Shown piece after piece: positions 38,932-47,093 of a DNA stretch of 64,000 bases (positions are counted from its first letter, which is position 1; the number at the start of each line of letters is the position of its first letter). The notes below the pieces were generated by a model. The model saw only the letters and a list, made by a program, of their open reading frames with translations, ran no database searches and was not told the DNA's origin. The translations under genes and the position numbers were made by a program. The stretch lies in contig JAYQIC010000011.1 of assembly GCA_038141425.1 (NCBI GenBank), positions 372,001 to 436,000 of the forward strand. Reading direction: 5' to 3'. This stretch comes from UBA7985 sp038141425. GTDB lineage: Bacteria; Pseudomonadota; Alphaproteobacteria; UBA7985.

Positions 38932-39495
38932 TCAAAGCAGTTCCGGCCAGCCCAGCTTGCCGTTCTGGTTCTTGTCGAGGAAGGTGAAGGTCTCGTCCAG
39001 CCGCGCCTGCAACTCCGGCAGGGTCAGGCCCTCTTCGGGAAAGGCCTTGCCCATGAGTTTGATCCGCAGCAGCAGCGCGGGGGCTTCAACCACGCTGACA
39101 ACGTCATTGTAGTCCGCATCGAAAACGGTGTGGATGATGGTGAAGTAGGTCAGCATCTCATCGCGGGTCAGCGCGCCGTCGTTGTTGCGGTCCATCTTGG
39201 TGAAGTGGCGCAGGAACGAACGCTTCTCGTACTGGGAGCGCAGGCGGGCCTTCTGCTCGGGGGTCAGCGCGCGCAGCTTGTCCAGTGTCGAACCGCCCTC
39301 CGTCCCTGATCCGGAACCCGACCGGGTTTCGGCCTGCGACTCAGACGGCGTTTCCGATCCCGAGATGGACTGCCGGCTGTCGCCGCCGTCGGACGACTGC
39401 GCCGCCGCCCCTGTTGGCGTGGCAAAAAGCGCGAGAATAAAGGCGAGACCTGCGAGCACGCGGCCCGATCGCTTCAGGATCATGGAATGGTTCAT
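38932..39495 (-). CDS. exported EF-hand protein
   Basis: A secreted or periplasmic protein of about 187 residues. The signal peptide is ILKRSGRVLAGLAFILALF with cleavage near GAAAQ. A Ser/Gly/Glu-rich low-complexity linker follows. Then come two EF-hand loops, DRNNDGALTRDE and DKNQNGKLGWPE, each with Asp/Asn at calcium positions 1, 3 and 5. The middle segment (TPEQKARLRSQYEKRSFLRHF) is helical. I chose ATG 39495 so the signal peptide starts normally; ATG 39552 is in frame. The function is unknown, perhaps a calcium sensor or buffer. Confidence 0.75.
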   Translation of the reverse strand: MNHSMILKRSGRVLAGLAFILALFATPTGAAAQSSDGGDSRQSISGSETPSESQAETRSGSGSGTEGGSTLDKLRALTPEQKARLRSQYEKRSFLRHFTKMDRNNDGALTRDEMLTYFTIIHTVFDADYNDVVSVVEAPALLLRIKLMGKAFPEEGLTLPELQARLDETFTFLDKNQNGKLGWPELL

Positions 39496-39608
39496 CCGGC
39501 TGGAGTATGCGGTCGTGCGGTGATTGAGGTCCGCGCGAAAATGGTTTCTCATAGGGCTGCCCCAAAGTAAAGTTATCAGACACTTGCGTCATAAACCTGA
39601 AGTCGAAA

Positions 39609-40262
39609 ATGATTGATCTTTGGCTCCTGCCTCTGCCGCCTTCACCCGTGACTGCCCTGAGCGCGGACCGGGTGCGCCTGCGGCCCTTCGAGAAGGCTGA
39701 TGTCCCGGTCATCGTCGAGCAGGGCAGCGACCGTGCCGTGGCGCACTGGATGATCAGTTTTCCGGTACCCTGGCCACGCTGGCTGGCGCGGCAGCGGGTG
39801 CGGGAATCGCGCCGGGATCTGGCCTCTGGCCGCGGTTACCACTTTGCTATCACCGCCGATGATCTGCCCGGAAAGCCCATGGTCGGGGCGTGCTCGGCGA
39901 TCTTCGTCGGCGACGCCAGCCGACCACCGGAACTGGCTTATTGGGTCGCGCCGGCCTGGCAGCGACGGGGCTATGGCCGGACCGCACTGCGCCTGCTGCT
40001 CTCGCACATGTTCGACGCGGATCCGGCGCTGATTGCGGTCGAGGCAGCGGTGATCGAGGGCAATGACCCTTCCGCTGATCTGCTGCGGGGGCTGCACTTC
40101 CGCGGGCAGGGCGAAGAATTCGCCAGCGCCCCGCTGAGCTGGGATGAACCACCGGGCACCCAGGTGCGCCTGCAGCGCTATCGGCTGTGGCGTGAGGATT
40201 GGTTTCGGGCCGCGCAGGCTCATATTCCTGAGCAGGCCCGCCTGAGTACGGGCGCCGCCTGA
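39609..40262 (+). CDS. GNAT family N-acetyltransferase (RimJ-like)
   Basis: A 217-residue acetyltransferase. It opens with the ribosomal-protein-acetyltransferase pattern SADRVRLRPFEKADVP and has PPELAYWVAPAWQRRGYGRTAL (acetyl-CoA loop) and AAVIEGNDPSADLLRGLHF. The substrate is unknown. It is divergent from the EF-hand gene. The first codons (MIDLWLLPLPPS) are weakly supported; a start further in is possible. Confidence 0.82.
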   Translation: MIDLWLLPLPPSPVTALSADRVRLRPFEKADVPVIVEQGSDRAVAHWMISFPVPWPRWLARQRVRESRRDLASGRGYHFAITADDLPGKPMVGACSAIFVGDASRPPELAYWVAPAWQRRGYGRTALRLLLSHMFDADPALIAVEAAVIEGNDPSADLLRGLHFRGQGEEFASAPLSWDEPPGTQVRLQRYRLWREDWFRAAQAHIPEQARLSTGAA

Positions 40263-40281
40263 AGCCCCGACAGTACTAATC

Positions 40282-40390
40282 CCGCGAAACCGCCTAACAC
40301 CCCAACCCCGCGAAACCGCCTAACACCCCAACCCCGCGAAACCGCCTAACCTGCCAATCCCCGCGAAACTGCCTAACACGACCCAACTCG
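40282..40390. repeat. 26-bp tandem repeat, about four units
   Basis: Two identical 26-base units beginning CCCGCGAAACCGCCTAACAC lie at 40282-40307 and 40308-40333. A third and fourth, diverged in their second halves, follow to about 40390. They sit between a GNAT gene and msrB. There are no unique spacers, so this is not a CRISPR array. Confidence 0.85.
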
Positions 40391-40431
40391 CCAAACCGCA
40401 CCTGCCTGCCCCCGAACCACTGAGACAGAGC

Positions 40432-40842
40432 ATGACCGATTTCAAAGCCCTCTCCGAAGCCGATTGGAAGCAACGCCTCTCTGAGGAGCAATTTCAGGTC
40501 GCCCGCCGCCACGGGACCGAGCGGCCCTTTTCCTCGCCGCTGAACGACAACAAGGCTGCCGGGCGCTACGCGTGCGCCGGTTGTGGGCAGGTGCTGTTCA
40601 GTTCAGAGGACAAATACGATTCAGGCTCGGGTTGGCCGTCCTTCACCCAGCCCATCGACGCGGAGGTCGTGGGCGAGACCACTGACCGCAGCTTCTTAAT
40701 GACCCGGACAGAGATCCATTGCGCGCGTTGTGAATCGCACCTCGGCCACGTTTTTCCCGACGGCCCCGGTCCGACGGGCCTGCGCTACTGCATGAACGGC
40801 TGTGTGATGGATTTTCAGGACGAAGCCGGGTCTGACGACTGA
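40432..40842 (+). CDS. msrB: peptide methionine-R-sulfoxide reductase MsrB
   Basis: A 136-residue repair enzyme reducing methionine-R-sulfoxide. Two zinc pairs are present (CAGCG; CARCESHLGH). The active-site region GLRYCMNGCVMDF carries the catalytic Cys (RYCMN). SGSGWPSFTQP is also present. The start is ATG 40432. Confidence 0.95.
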   Translation: MTDFKALSEADWKQRLSEEQFQVARRHGTERPFSSPLNDNKAAGRYACAGCGQVLFSSEDKYDSGSGWPSFTQPIDAEVVGETTDRSFLMTRTEIHCARCESHLGHVFPDGPGPTGLRYCMNGCVMDFQDEAGSDD

Positions 40843-40928
40843 TCGGGGCCAGCAGACGACCGATCAGGCCAAGCAAAGGCGCTGTCATGGAAAGGTGCAG
40901 CGCCGTTAGCGTCCGACCCGTTGAGAGG

Positions 40929-40976
40929 TCGGTCAGCTGGGAGTTCGGTCAGTTGAGAGTTCGGTCAGTCGAGGGT
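40929..40976. repeat. 16-bp direct repeat, three units
   Basis: Three adjacent 16-base units start TCGGTCAG at 40929, 40945 and 40961, followed by variants of TTGAGAGT. They lie between the 3' ends of msrB and csaA. The surrounding 40843-41007 holds no gene. Confidence 0.7.
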
Positions 40977-41007
40977 TTGGAGTGCTGAGGTTTCGCAGCA
41001 TTGAGGA

Positions 41008-41346
41008 TCAGGCCAGCCGCGCACCGTTCGGCACACCCTGATCGGGCGCCAACAGCACCACGTGATCATTTTCATCATGAAGCCCTAGGGTGAGAAACTC
41101 GCTCATGAAGGGCCCGATCTGCTTGGCTGGGAAGTTGACCACGGCGATAACCTGCCGACCCACGAGGTCTTCGGGGCGGTAGTGCTCGGTGATCTGAGCG
41201 CTGGATTTGCGTTCGCCGATTTCGGCACCGAAGTCGACCCAGAGCTTGATCGCCGGTCGCCGGGCTTCGGGGAAGGGCTCCGCCCGGGTCACGGTGCCAA
41301 CGCGAATGTCGACCTTGAGGAAGTCGTCGAAACTGATTTCAGCCAT
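41008..41346 (-). CDS. csaA: tRNA-binding/chaperone-like protein CsaA
   Basis: A 112-residue single tRNA-binding (EMAP-type OB) domain. It has FLKVDIRVGTVTRAEPFPEARRPAIKL, with its central part diagnostic of the family, and VVNFPAKQIGPFMSEFL near the middle. CsaA has been proposed as a secretion-related chaperone in Bacillus; its role in proteobacteria is unclear. I chose ATG 41346 (MAEISFDDF). Confidence 0.92.
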   Translation of the reverse strand: MAEISFDDFLKVDIRVGTVTRAEPFPEARRPAIKLWVDFGAEIGERKSSAQITEHYRPEDLVGRQVIAVVNFPAKQIGPFMSEFLTLGLHDENDHVVLLAPDQGVPNGARLA

Positions 41347-41433
41347 ATCGGGTCTGTCACTCCTGCTCACTGGTATGCCTAGGCTCCGAAAGGCTCTAAA
41401 ACACATCCAGAGACGAAAGCGAGGATAAAGCGC

Positions 41434-42111
41434 ATGATTTTGGAAAACGGGTCACTCCTTCCGTGGTTGCTGTCGGTCTGTGGGGGCTACCTGCTGGGCG
41501 CAGTGCCCTTCGGCCTCGTGCTGACCCGGGTGGCTGGCTACGGTGATATCCGCAAGATCGGCTCAGGTAACATCGGCGCGACCAACGTGCTGCGGACCGG
41601 CAACCGTCCGCTGGCGCTGGCGGTGCTGGTCCTCGACGCCGGCAAAGGCGGGATTGCGGCGGCGCTAGCGTGGTGGCTGGTCGGCTGGGAGGCAGGTGTT
41701 TTTGCCGGCACGGCCGCCTTCGTCGGTCACCTCTACCCGCTGTGGCTGGGTTTCAGAGGAGGCAAGGGCGTCGCGACCGGTCTGGGCACCTTTGCCGCCA
41801 TTTCCTGGCCGATTTTCATCGGCATGGCGCTGGCGTGGCTGGTGACGGCGGCAGTGACGCGGCGGTCATCGGCGGGCGCGCTGGGCGCCTTTACCGTGCT
41901 GCCGCTGCTGACGGCGGTGTTCGGTGAGCGGGCGGCGGCCTCAGCGATCGCGCTACCGTACTGGTTCGTCATTCTCGGTTTTCTGCTTGCTGCGGTGGTT
42001 TGGTACAAGCACCGCGCCAATGTCTCCCGATTGATCCGGGGCACGGAACCGGCGATCAGCTTTGGCGGCCGCAAAGACAGCGGCGAAGACAGCGGCAAAG
42101 ATGAGGGCTGA
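41434..42111 (+). CDS. plsY: acyl-phosphate glycerol-3-phosphate acyltransferase
   Basis: A 225-residue integral membrane enzyme catalysing the first acylation of phospholipid synthesis. All family motifs are visible: GAVPFGLVL with GSGNIGATNVLRTG, FVGHLYPLWLGFRGGKGVATGLG, and the C-terminal KHRANVSRLIRGTEP. A short acidic/Lys tail (DSGEDSGKDEG) follows. A TGGTGGCTGA direct repeat lies just after the stop. Confidence 0.94.
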   Translation: MILENGSLLPWLLSVCGGYLLGAVPFGLVLTRVAGYGDIRKIGSGNIGATNVLRTGNRPLALAVLVLDAGKGGIAAALAWWLVGWEAGVFAGTAAFVGHLYPLWLGFRGGKGVATGLGTFAAISWPIFIGMALAWLVTAAVTRRSSAGALGAFTVLPLLTAVFGERAAASAIALPYWFVILGFLLAAVVWYKHRANVSRLIRGTEPAISFGGRKDSGEDSGKDEG

Positions 42112-42196
42112 GACGGTGGCTGAAATGGTGGCTGAGCAGGTGGCCAGAGGGGGCAGCAAAGGGGGCGCCTGACGTAGCGGTGATGCCGAGTTGCGC

Positions 42197-43045
42197 CTAA
42201 GACTTGCCGGAAAGCTCGGCGTTGCGCCGCTCGCCCGCGGCCATGGCCTCAGGGAACAGGGCGTTGAGCCCGCGATCCTCGTCCATCAGCACGTCCAGCG
42301 CGGCTTGCGTCACGCCGCCCGGGCTCGTGACCCTGCGGCGGAGTTCACCGGGCTCGATGTCCGGTTGGCAGTCGGCGAGTGTCGCTGCGCCAAGGATGGT
42401 CTGGCGCGCGGCCATGCGGGCCTGCGCGGGCGTCAGGCCCGTCCGCTCGATCGCTGCCGCCATGCACTCCATAAGGAGAAAGACGTAGGCCGGACCGCTG
42501 CCGGTGACCCCGACGAGCGCATCGATCTGCGCTTCCGTGTCCACCCAAAGGCAGGCGCCAACCGCCGAGAGCATGACTTCACTCAGGCGCTTTAGCCCGG
42601 TGTCGACCGAGGCATTACCGAGCAACAGGCTCAGGCCCTGACCCACTGCAGCGGGCGTGTTGGGCATGACCCGGACGATGGGGATGTCGGTGCCGAACCA
42701 GTCCTCGTAGGCCGCCATGCCGATCCCGGCAGCGATCGAGATGACGGCAGCGCCGGACCCCTGCACCATGGCAATGTAGTTGGGTGCGACATCCGGCATG
42801 AGCTGGGGCTTGACGGCAAGCATGACCATCGCCGGCTCGATCGACACCGGCAGCTCGGCGGCTGAGGCAAGACAGGCCACACCCTTGCTGTCGGAGCCGT
42901 TTCGGGCCAGTTGCGGATCCACGATGAGCACGGCGCTGGGATCGAGCCCGGCGGCGAGCCAGCCGTCGAGCAGGGCGCCCCCCATGTTGCCGCAGCCGGC
43001 AAGGATCAGGGGTTTGCGGGACGAAAAATGCGATAGATCAGCCAT
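42197..43045 (-). CDS. proC: pyrroline-5-carboxylate reductase
   Basis: A 282-residue enzyme for the last step of proline synthesis. It has the Rossmann motif LAGCGNMGGALLDGWL, AVKPQLMPDV, RVMPNTPAAVGQG and the C-terminal VTGSGPAYVFLLMECM ... RRRVTSPGGVTQAAL. The 3' gene end abuts an AT-poor gap with plsY. Copy C of the composite repeat lies upstream. Confidence 0.95.
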   Translation of the reverse strand: MADLSHFSSRKPLILAGCGNMGGALLDGWLAAGLDPSAVLIVDPQLARNGSDSKGVACLASAAELPVSIEPAMVMLAVKPQLMPDVAPNYIAMVQGSGAAVISIAAGIGMAAYEDWFGTDIPIVRVMPNTPAAVGQGLSLLLGNASVDTGLKRLSEVMLSAVGACLWVDTEAQIDALVGVTGSGPAYVFLLMECMAAAIERTGLTPAQARMAARQTILGAATLADCQPDIEPGELRRRVTSPGGVTQAALDVLMDEDRGLNALFPEAMAAGERRNAELSGKS

Positions 43046-43111
43046 GGGTCAGTCTTGCCAGAGCCTTAAGGGTTCGGAAACCCCAGATTTACAGGCTGGC
43101 CGTGGGTTGCG

Positions 43112-43603
43112 TGCTCGATTTGACGCCGCTTCGCGGCTTACAAATCTCCCCCGCGCAGTCAAACGGACAGGCCGTGCTTCGCCCGACCTGACGTTATTTC
43201 GCATTTTCTATGAAAATGCGCTTGGGAGGGCCGAAGGCCGCGAAGCGGCCAAGGCCCGAGCGCGCCACCTATCAGTTGACAATCAACACGTTCCGCTTTG
43301 CGTGTCCTGTCAGTTGACACTCAATACGCTCAAAGGCGAAGCGTGTCGTTACATAGAAGATATCCCACACGCTCAAAGGCACTTTTTGAGCCTCATGGAA
43401 AAACCTGCGCTTGTTAAAGCGAAGGAGAGAGGGTGGCCCTACAAACTCCAAGGCGCTCAAAGGCGACCCGTTTTGAGCGTCGCCAGTCGGTCATAAAGCG
43501 CCCAAAGCGCAGCGCGTTTTGCGAAGCGCGAAGGTTAAATGCGCGACGCCTTGGCGAAGACCGCGAAGCGGTCGAGACAAGGTCGAGACAAGGTGGGCGC
43601 AAC
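43112..43603. repeat. composite dispersed repeat, copy C
   Basis: It lies in the 682-base gap 43046-43727 between proC and ybjN. Module I (43112-43267) is in the same orientation as in copy A and begins with the same TIR-type end. It differs mainly in the central GGCC stem. A variant module II lies at 43537-43603. It contains an internal duplication of GGTCGAGACAA compared with copy B. Between and after are ACGCTCAAAGGC-type hairpin halves, continuing to about 43690. Short frames inside read only the repeat and are not credible genes. Confidence 0.8.
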
Positions 43604-43727
43604 CTTTATTTCAACAAATAACGCCAACACGCTCCGCTTTGCGTGTCCTTCCACCAAAGAACGCCCACACGCTCAAAGGCGAGGCGGCGTTGGATGCAAA
43701 GAAAAAGAAGAGAGGTGGCGGCGGTGG

Positions 43728-44237
43728 TCAGGCCTCGCCCTGCGTTTCCAGCAGCGAGGATGCCAGCGCATCCTGCGGGTCGCGGCCACCCCAGATTACG
43801 AATTGGAAGGCTGGATAGAAGCGATCGCACTCGCCGACGGCCACGTCGACCAGATCTTCAATCTGCTCGTGGCTCACCCCGCCGATCCCTCGCAGCAACA
43901 GCGTGTGGCGGAACATCAGCGACGTTTCTTCCTTGGACAGCTCGAAGTGACCGACCCAGAGCTTGGCGTTAACTTCGGCAAGCAGGGTGTTGATCTCGGC
44001 ATTCAGTCGGGCCGGTGCCCGCATCTCCAGCATGCAGGTCGTGTGCAGGGCTTGGACGTCTTCCTGCCAGAAACAATGCAGCTGGTAGGTCGCCCACTGG
44101 CCGGGGCAGGCGATGACGAGCTCGGCTTCGCTGGGACGGGCGATGGTCCAGTCGCTTTCTCCGGATAGCATGTCTTCCAGTGCGTCTATCGGATTCAGAA
44201 TGTCTTCGCGCGCGAAGTCCAAGCGTGAAAACGCCAT
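43728..44237 (-). CDS. YbjN domain-containing protein
   Basis: A 169-residue YbjN-family (type III secretion chaperone-like fold) protein. It has WTIARPSEAELVIACPGQWATY, CMLEMRAPARLNAEINTLLA, LWVGHFELSKEE and LMFRHTLLLRG. It belongs to the conserved alphaproteobacterial block proC-ybjN-ubiK-lgt. The function is not defined. Confidence 0.88.
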   Translation of the reverse strand: MAFSRLDFAREDILNPIDALEDMLSGESDWTIARPSEAELVIACPGQWATYQLHCFWQEDVQALHTTCMLEMRAPARLNAEINTLLAEVNAKLWVGHFELSKEETSLMFRHTLLLRGIGGVSHEQIEDLVDVAVGECDRFYPAFQFVIWGGRDPQDALASSLLETQGEA

Positions 44238-44547
44238 CGAATAAGCTCCCCAACAGCCTTCTGATCAAACCGACCCGAACAGTTATCAACAGCTGTGGAA
44301 AGCGGTGGCGAATTTTTTCGCTCTATCCGCTGCCCGCCCAAACCCGCGTTTCCCAATAGGCTGGTTTGCTGCAACTGACGGACTCTGTATCTCAAATCAC
44401 CGAGTCGAAGTCCATACCAGTCGTATAATAATTTGCGCACAGGCTCTGTGGAGCGATGGATCAAGCGCGCCGATTTTGACCACAGGCATGGGGATAAACC
44501 GAGGAGAAGCCGGGAAAACTCCAGCCGTGTCCGTCGGTGGAGAGGCC
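44238..44547. other. intergenic region with DnaA-box-like sites and a TATAAT
   Basis: A 310-base gap upstream of ybjN, unusually rich in TTATCAACA/TGTGGA-type sequences. It has TTATCAACA at about 44282, TGTGGAAAG at about 44294, TGTGGAGCG at about 44450 and TTGACCACA at about 44475. TATAAT is at about 44425. The sequence downstream of that TATAAT could give a short RNA, but I recognise no family. The ybjN promoter should lie here on the minus strand. Confidence 0.35.
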
Positions 44548-44799
44548 TCAGGTTTTGGCCAGCTTCTGCTCCAGTTCCTCGAGCCGCTGCAGCAGCTGCT
44601 CGTTCTCTTCCCGCGCCTTGCGGGCCATCTCCCGCACCACCTCGAATTCCTCGCGTGGGACCACGTCCATCTCTGCCATGGCGGCTTCAAGCCGCTGGCG
44701 GAATAGCACTTCGATCTCATTGCGGGCGCCGGCAAGCGTGCCCACAGCGCCGTTGGCAAGACGCGCCAGGTCGTCGAAGAAGCGGTATTGGTTCTGCAT
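44548..44799 (-). CDS. ubiK: ubiquinone biosynthesis accessory factor, UbiK/YqiC (BMFP) family
   Basis: An 83-residue helical protein with an N-terminal amphipathic helix (FFDDLARLANGAVGTL). The rest is a long coiled coil (FEVVREMARKAREENEQLLQ, then a Glu/Leu-rich tail), typical of the BMFP family. UbiK helps assemble the Ubi complex on membranes. It converges away from lgt. Confidence 0.87.
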   Translation of the reverse strand: MQNQYRFFDDLARLANGAVGTLAGARNEIEVLFRQRLEAAMAEMDVVPREEFEVVREMARKAREENEQLLQRLEELEQKLAKT

Positions 44800-44962
44800 G
44801 TCGTCGGCCCCCGATAGCTGCAGCGTTGCGTCAGTGCTGCGGTCCTGCCGCGGCGATGGCGCGTCAGTCCTGCTCCGTCATATAGCGACGATGCCTTCCG
44901 CTCGCCACAGCATCGACATAGAACAGAGGGCAATGCTGCCAATAGTTGAAGGGTAAAGCCTG

Positions 44963-45928
44963 ATGCTCCCTGCTTTCCTCGCCGCCATGGTGCCGGAGGT
45001 AGGCCTCGGTCTGCCGTGGCTGGCTGAAATCACCTACCCGCAGATTGACCCGGTTCTGGTCAGCATCGGTCCAATCCCGATCCGCTGGTATTCTCTCGCT
45101 TACATCGCCGGGTTGGTGCTGGGCTATCTGTGGGTCCGGGCGAGCCTGCCGAGAACCAACACCGTCACCGCGCGCGCGGTCGACGACCTGTTCCTCTGGA
45201 TCATCGTCGGGGTGGTCGCCGGGGGGCGGCTGGGTTCGGTGCTGTTCTACGGTCTGCAGCGCGAGCCGGAGCGCTATCTGAGCGACCCGCTGGCCTGGGT
45301 CTCGGTCTGGGATGGCGGCATGTCCTTCCACGGTGGCTTCATCGGTGTAGTGCTGGCCGTGATCCTGTGGTCGCGCTTTAACCCCAAGACCAACTACTGG
45401 GAAATCAGCGACCTGCTCGCCATATCGGCCCCCATCGGTCTGTTCTTCGGCCGCATCGCCAATTTCATCAATGCCGAGCTCTATGGCCGTCCGACCGATG
45501 TCGCCTGGGCCATGCGCTTTCCGGTCTATGGCCGCGACCGTGAGATCATCGGCTTCACCGAGCCCCGGCACCCCAGCCAGCTCTACGAAGCCGCGCTCGA
45601 AGGCATCCTGCTGTTCATCGCCCTGAACCTGCTCTGTCGAAACCCCGGCATCCGCGCGCGCGCCGGCATGGTCACGGGCAGCCTTCATGGCCGGCTACGG
45701 TATCCTGCGTTTTTGGTCGAGTTCGTGCGTAAGCCCGACGACGGTTTGGAGGCGGGTCTGCCTAAGTTCGGCGGTCTGGGTACCTTTACCACCGGGCAGG
45801 AGTTGTCGGTCCCCATGATCATCGTCGGGGTGGCGCTGATCCTCTGGCGCCGGAACAGCCCGATGGCAGGGGCGGCACCATCCGCCCCACCGAAATCACA
45901 ACCAAAGCCAAAGGCGAAGGCCGACTGA
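44963..45928 (+). CDS. lgt: prolipoprotein diacylglyceryl transferase (compensating double frame shift)
   Basis: A 321-residue membrane enzyme that lipidates prolipoprotein cysteines. It has PIPIRWYSLAYIAG, GGMSFHGGFIG and the signature GLFFGRIANFINAELYGR, and later GFTEPRHPSQLYEA. Residues from about 240 read SLHGRLRYPAF, where the family has AFMAGYGILRF. That family sequence is present in the adjacent frame between 45677 and 45714. An extra base near 45679 and a missing T at 45710-45714 explain it. midA follows after 1 base. Confidence 0.94.
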   Translation: MLPAFLAAMVPEVGLGLPWLAEITYPQIDPVLVSIGPIPIRWYSLAYIAGLVLGYLWVRASLPRTNTVTARAVDDLFLWIIVGVVAGGRLGSVLFYGLQREPERYLSDPLAWVSVWDGGMSFHGGFIGVVLAVILWSRFNPKTNYWEISDLLAISAPIGLFFGRIANFINAELYGRPTDVAWAMRFPVYGRDREIIGFTEPRHPSQLYEAALEGILLFIALNLLCRNPGIRARAGMVTGSLHGRLRYPAFLVEFVRKPDDGLEAGLPKFGGLGTFTTGQELSVPMIIVGVALILWRRNSPMAGAAPSAPPKSQPKPKAKAD

Positions 45929-45929
45929 T

Positions 45930-47090
45930 ATGACCCAGACGCCTCCGAACGGCAGCAGCAACGGAAGCGGAAGCGGCAGCCCAGCGGGTGACACCGGGCC
46001 GCTGACCGACCTGCTCCACCGCCAGATCCGGGCCACCGGTCCGCTGAGCGTGCCTGAGTTCATGACCCTCGCGCTGCAGCACCCCGAACACGGCTACTAC
46101 CGCCGACAGCAGGCCATCGGCGCGACCGGCGATTTCATCACCGCCCCGGAAATCAGCCAGGTCTTCGGCGAGTTGCTCGGGCTGTGGCTGGTGCAGCGCT
46201 GGATCGACCTGGGCCAACCCGGCCGGGTTTCACTCGTCGAGCTGGGCCCGGGCCGTGGGACGCTCATGGCCGATGCCCTGCGCGCCGCCAGCGCCATGCC
46301 CGGGTTTCTGCCCGCCGTCGATCTAGTGCTGGTCGAGACCAACCCGACTCTGCAAGCGCTGCAGGCCGAACGCCTCGCCGCCTATAATCCGCGCTGGGTC
46401 GAAGCGTTGGGCGCGATTGAACCGGAGCACCCGACGCTGGTACTGGCCAACGAGTTTCTCGACGTGCTGCCCACCGCCCAATTTGCAGTGGTCAAAGGGG
46501 CGTGGCTGGAGCGGCTGGTGTCGGTCGGCGAGGATGGCGCGCTGTGCTTCGTGCTGGGTCAGCCGCAGACCCCCGTGCTGCCGCTGCTGCCCCCACCCAC
46601 AGACGGGCTGTTCACCGAGCTGATGCCGTCGCTGCCAGGTTTCTTCAAAGACCTCAGCGCGCTGCTCCGACCCCACGGTGGAGCCGCCCTGTTCATCGAC
46701 TACGCCCACGACGACCGCGCCGCCGCGTGGAGCCTGCAGGCCGTGCGCGACCACGAGAAGGTCGACCCGCTGGCGACCCCCGGTTTCGCCGATCTGACCA
46801 CGCTGGTGGATTTCGACGCGGCGTCCCGCTTCGCGCGCGGGGTCGGCCTGAGCGTGCCAAAGCCGGTGTCTCAGCGCGACTTCCTGCTGGTGCTCGGCGC
46901 ATGGCAGCGGTTCGAGGTGCTGGCCGAAGCCGCCCCCGACGACGCGCCGGAGCTGCTTCAGTCGCTCCAGCGGCTGGTCGGCAAGTCCCACATGGGCGAG
47001 CGGTTCAAGGCCTGGACCTGCTCGTTCCCCGAGACCCTGCCGCCGCCCGCGGGTTTTCCCACTGCAGAAGCCGGCCCGGTGGAGGACTGA
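45930..47090 (+). CDS. class I SAM-dependent methyltransferase, MidA/NDUFAF7 family
   Basis: A 386-residue COG1565-type methyltransferase, homologous to the mitochondrial complex I assembly factor NDUFAF7. It has HPEHGYYRRQQAIGATGDFIT, the SAM motif VELGPGRGTLMADALR, LVLANEFLDVLPTAQF and ALFIDYAHDDRAAAWSLQ. The N-terminus is Ser/Gly-rich. It sits in the lgt-midA-pgeF block typical of alphaproteobacteria. Confidence 0.92.
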   Translation: MTQTPPNGSSNGSGSGSPAGDTGPLTDLLHRQIRATGPLSVPEFMTLALQHPEHGYYRRQQAIGATGDFITAPEISQVFGELLGLWLVQRWIDLGQPGRVSLVELGPGRGTLMADALRAASAMPGFLPAVDLVLVETNPTLQALQAERLAAYNPRWVEALGAIEPEHPTLVLANEFLDVLPTAQFAVVKGAWLERLVSVGEDGALCFVLGQPQTPVLPLLPPPTDGLFTELMPSLPGFFKDLSALLRPHGGAALFIDYAHDDRAAAWSLQAVRDHEKVDPLATPGFADLTTLVDFDAASRFARGVGLSVPKPVSQRDFLLVLGAWQRFEVLAEAAPDDAPELLQSLQRLVGKSHMGERFKAWTCSFPETLPPPAGFPTAEAGPVED

Positions 47091-47093
47091 GCC

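Noticed and set aside
40282..40390. CRISPR-like array
   Set aside because: Units are directly adjacent without unique spacers, and no cas gene is nearby.
43433..43727. Short open frames inside repeat copy C
   Set aside because: They translate hairpin modules, appear on both strands and have no ribosome sites.
44400..44540. 6S RNA gene after TATAAT
   Set aside because: I could not fold a long rod with a central bubble and see no conserved 6S sequence.
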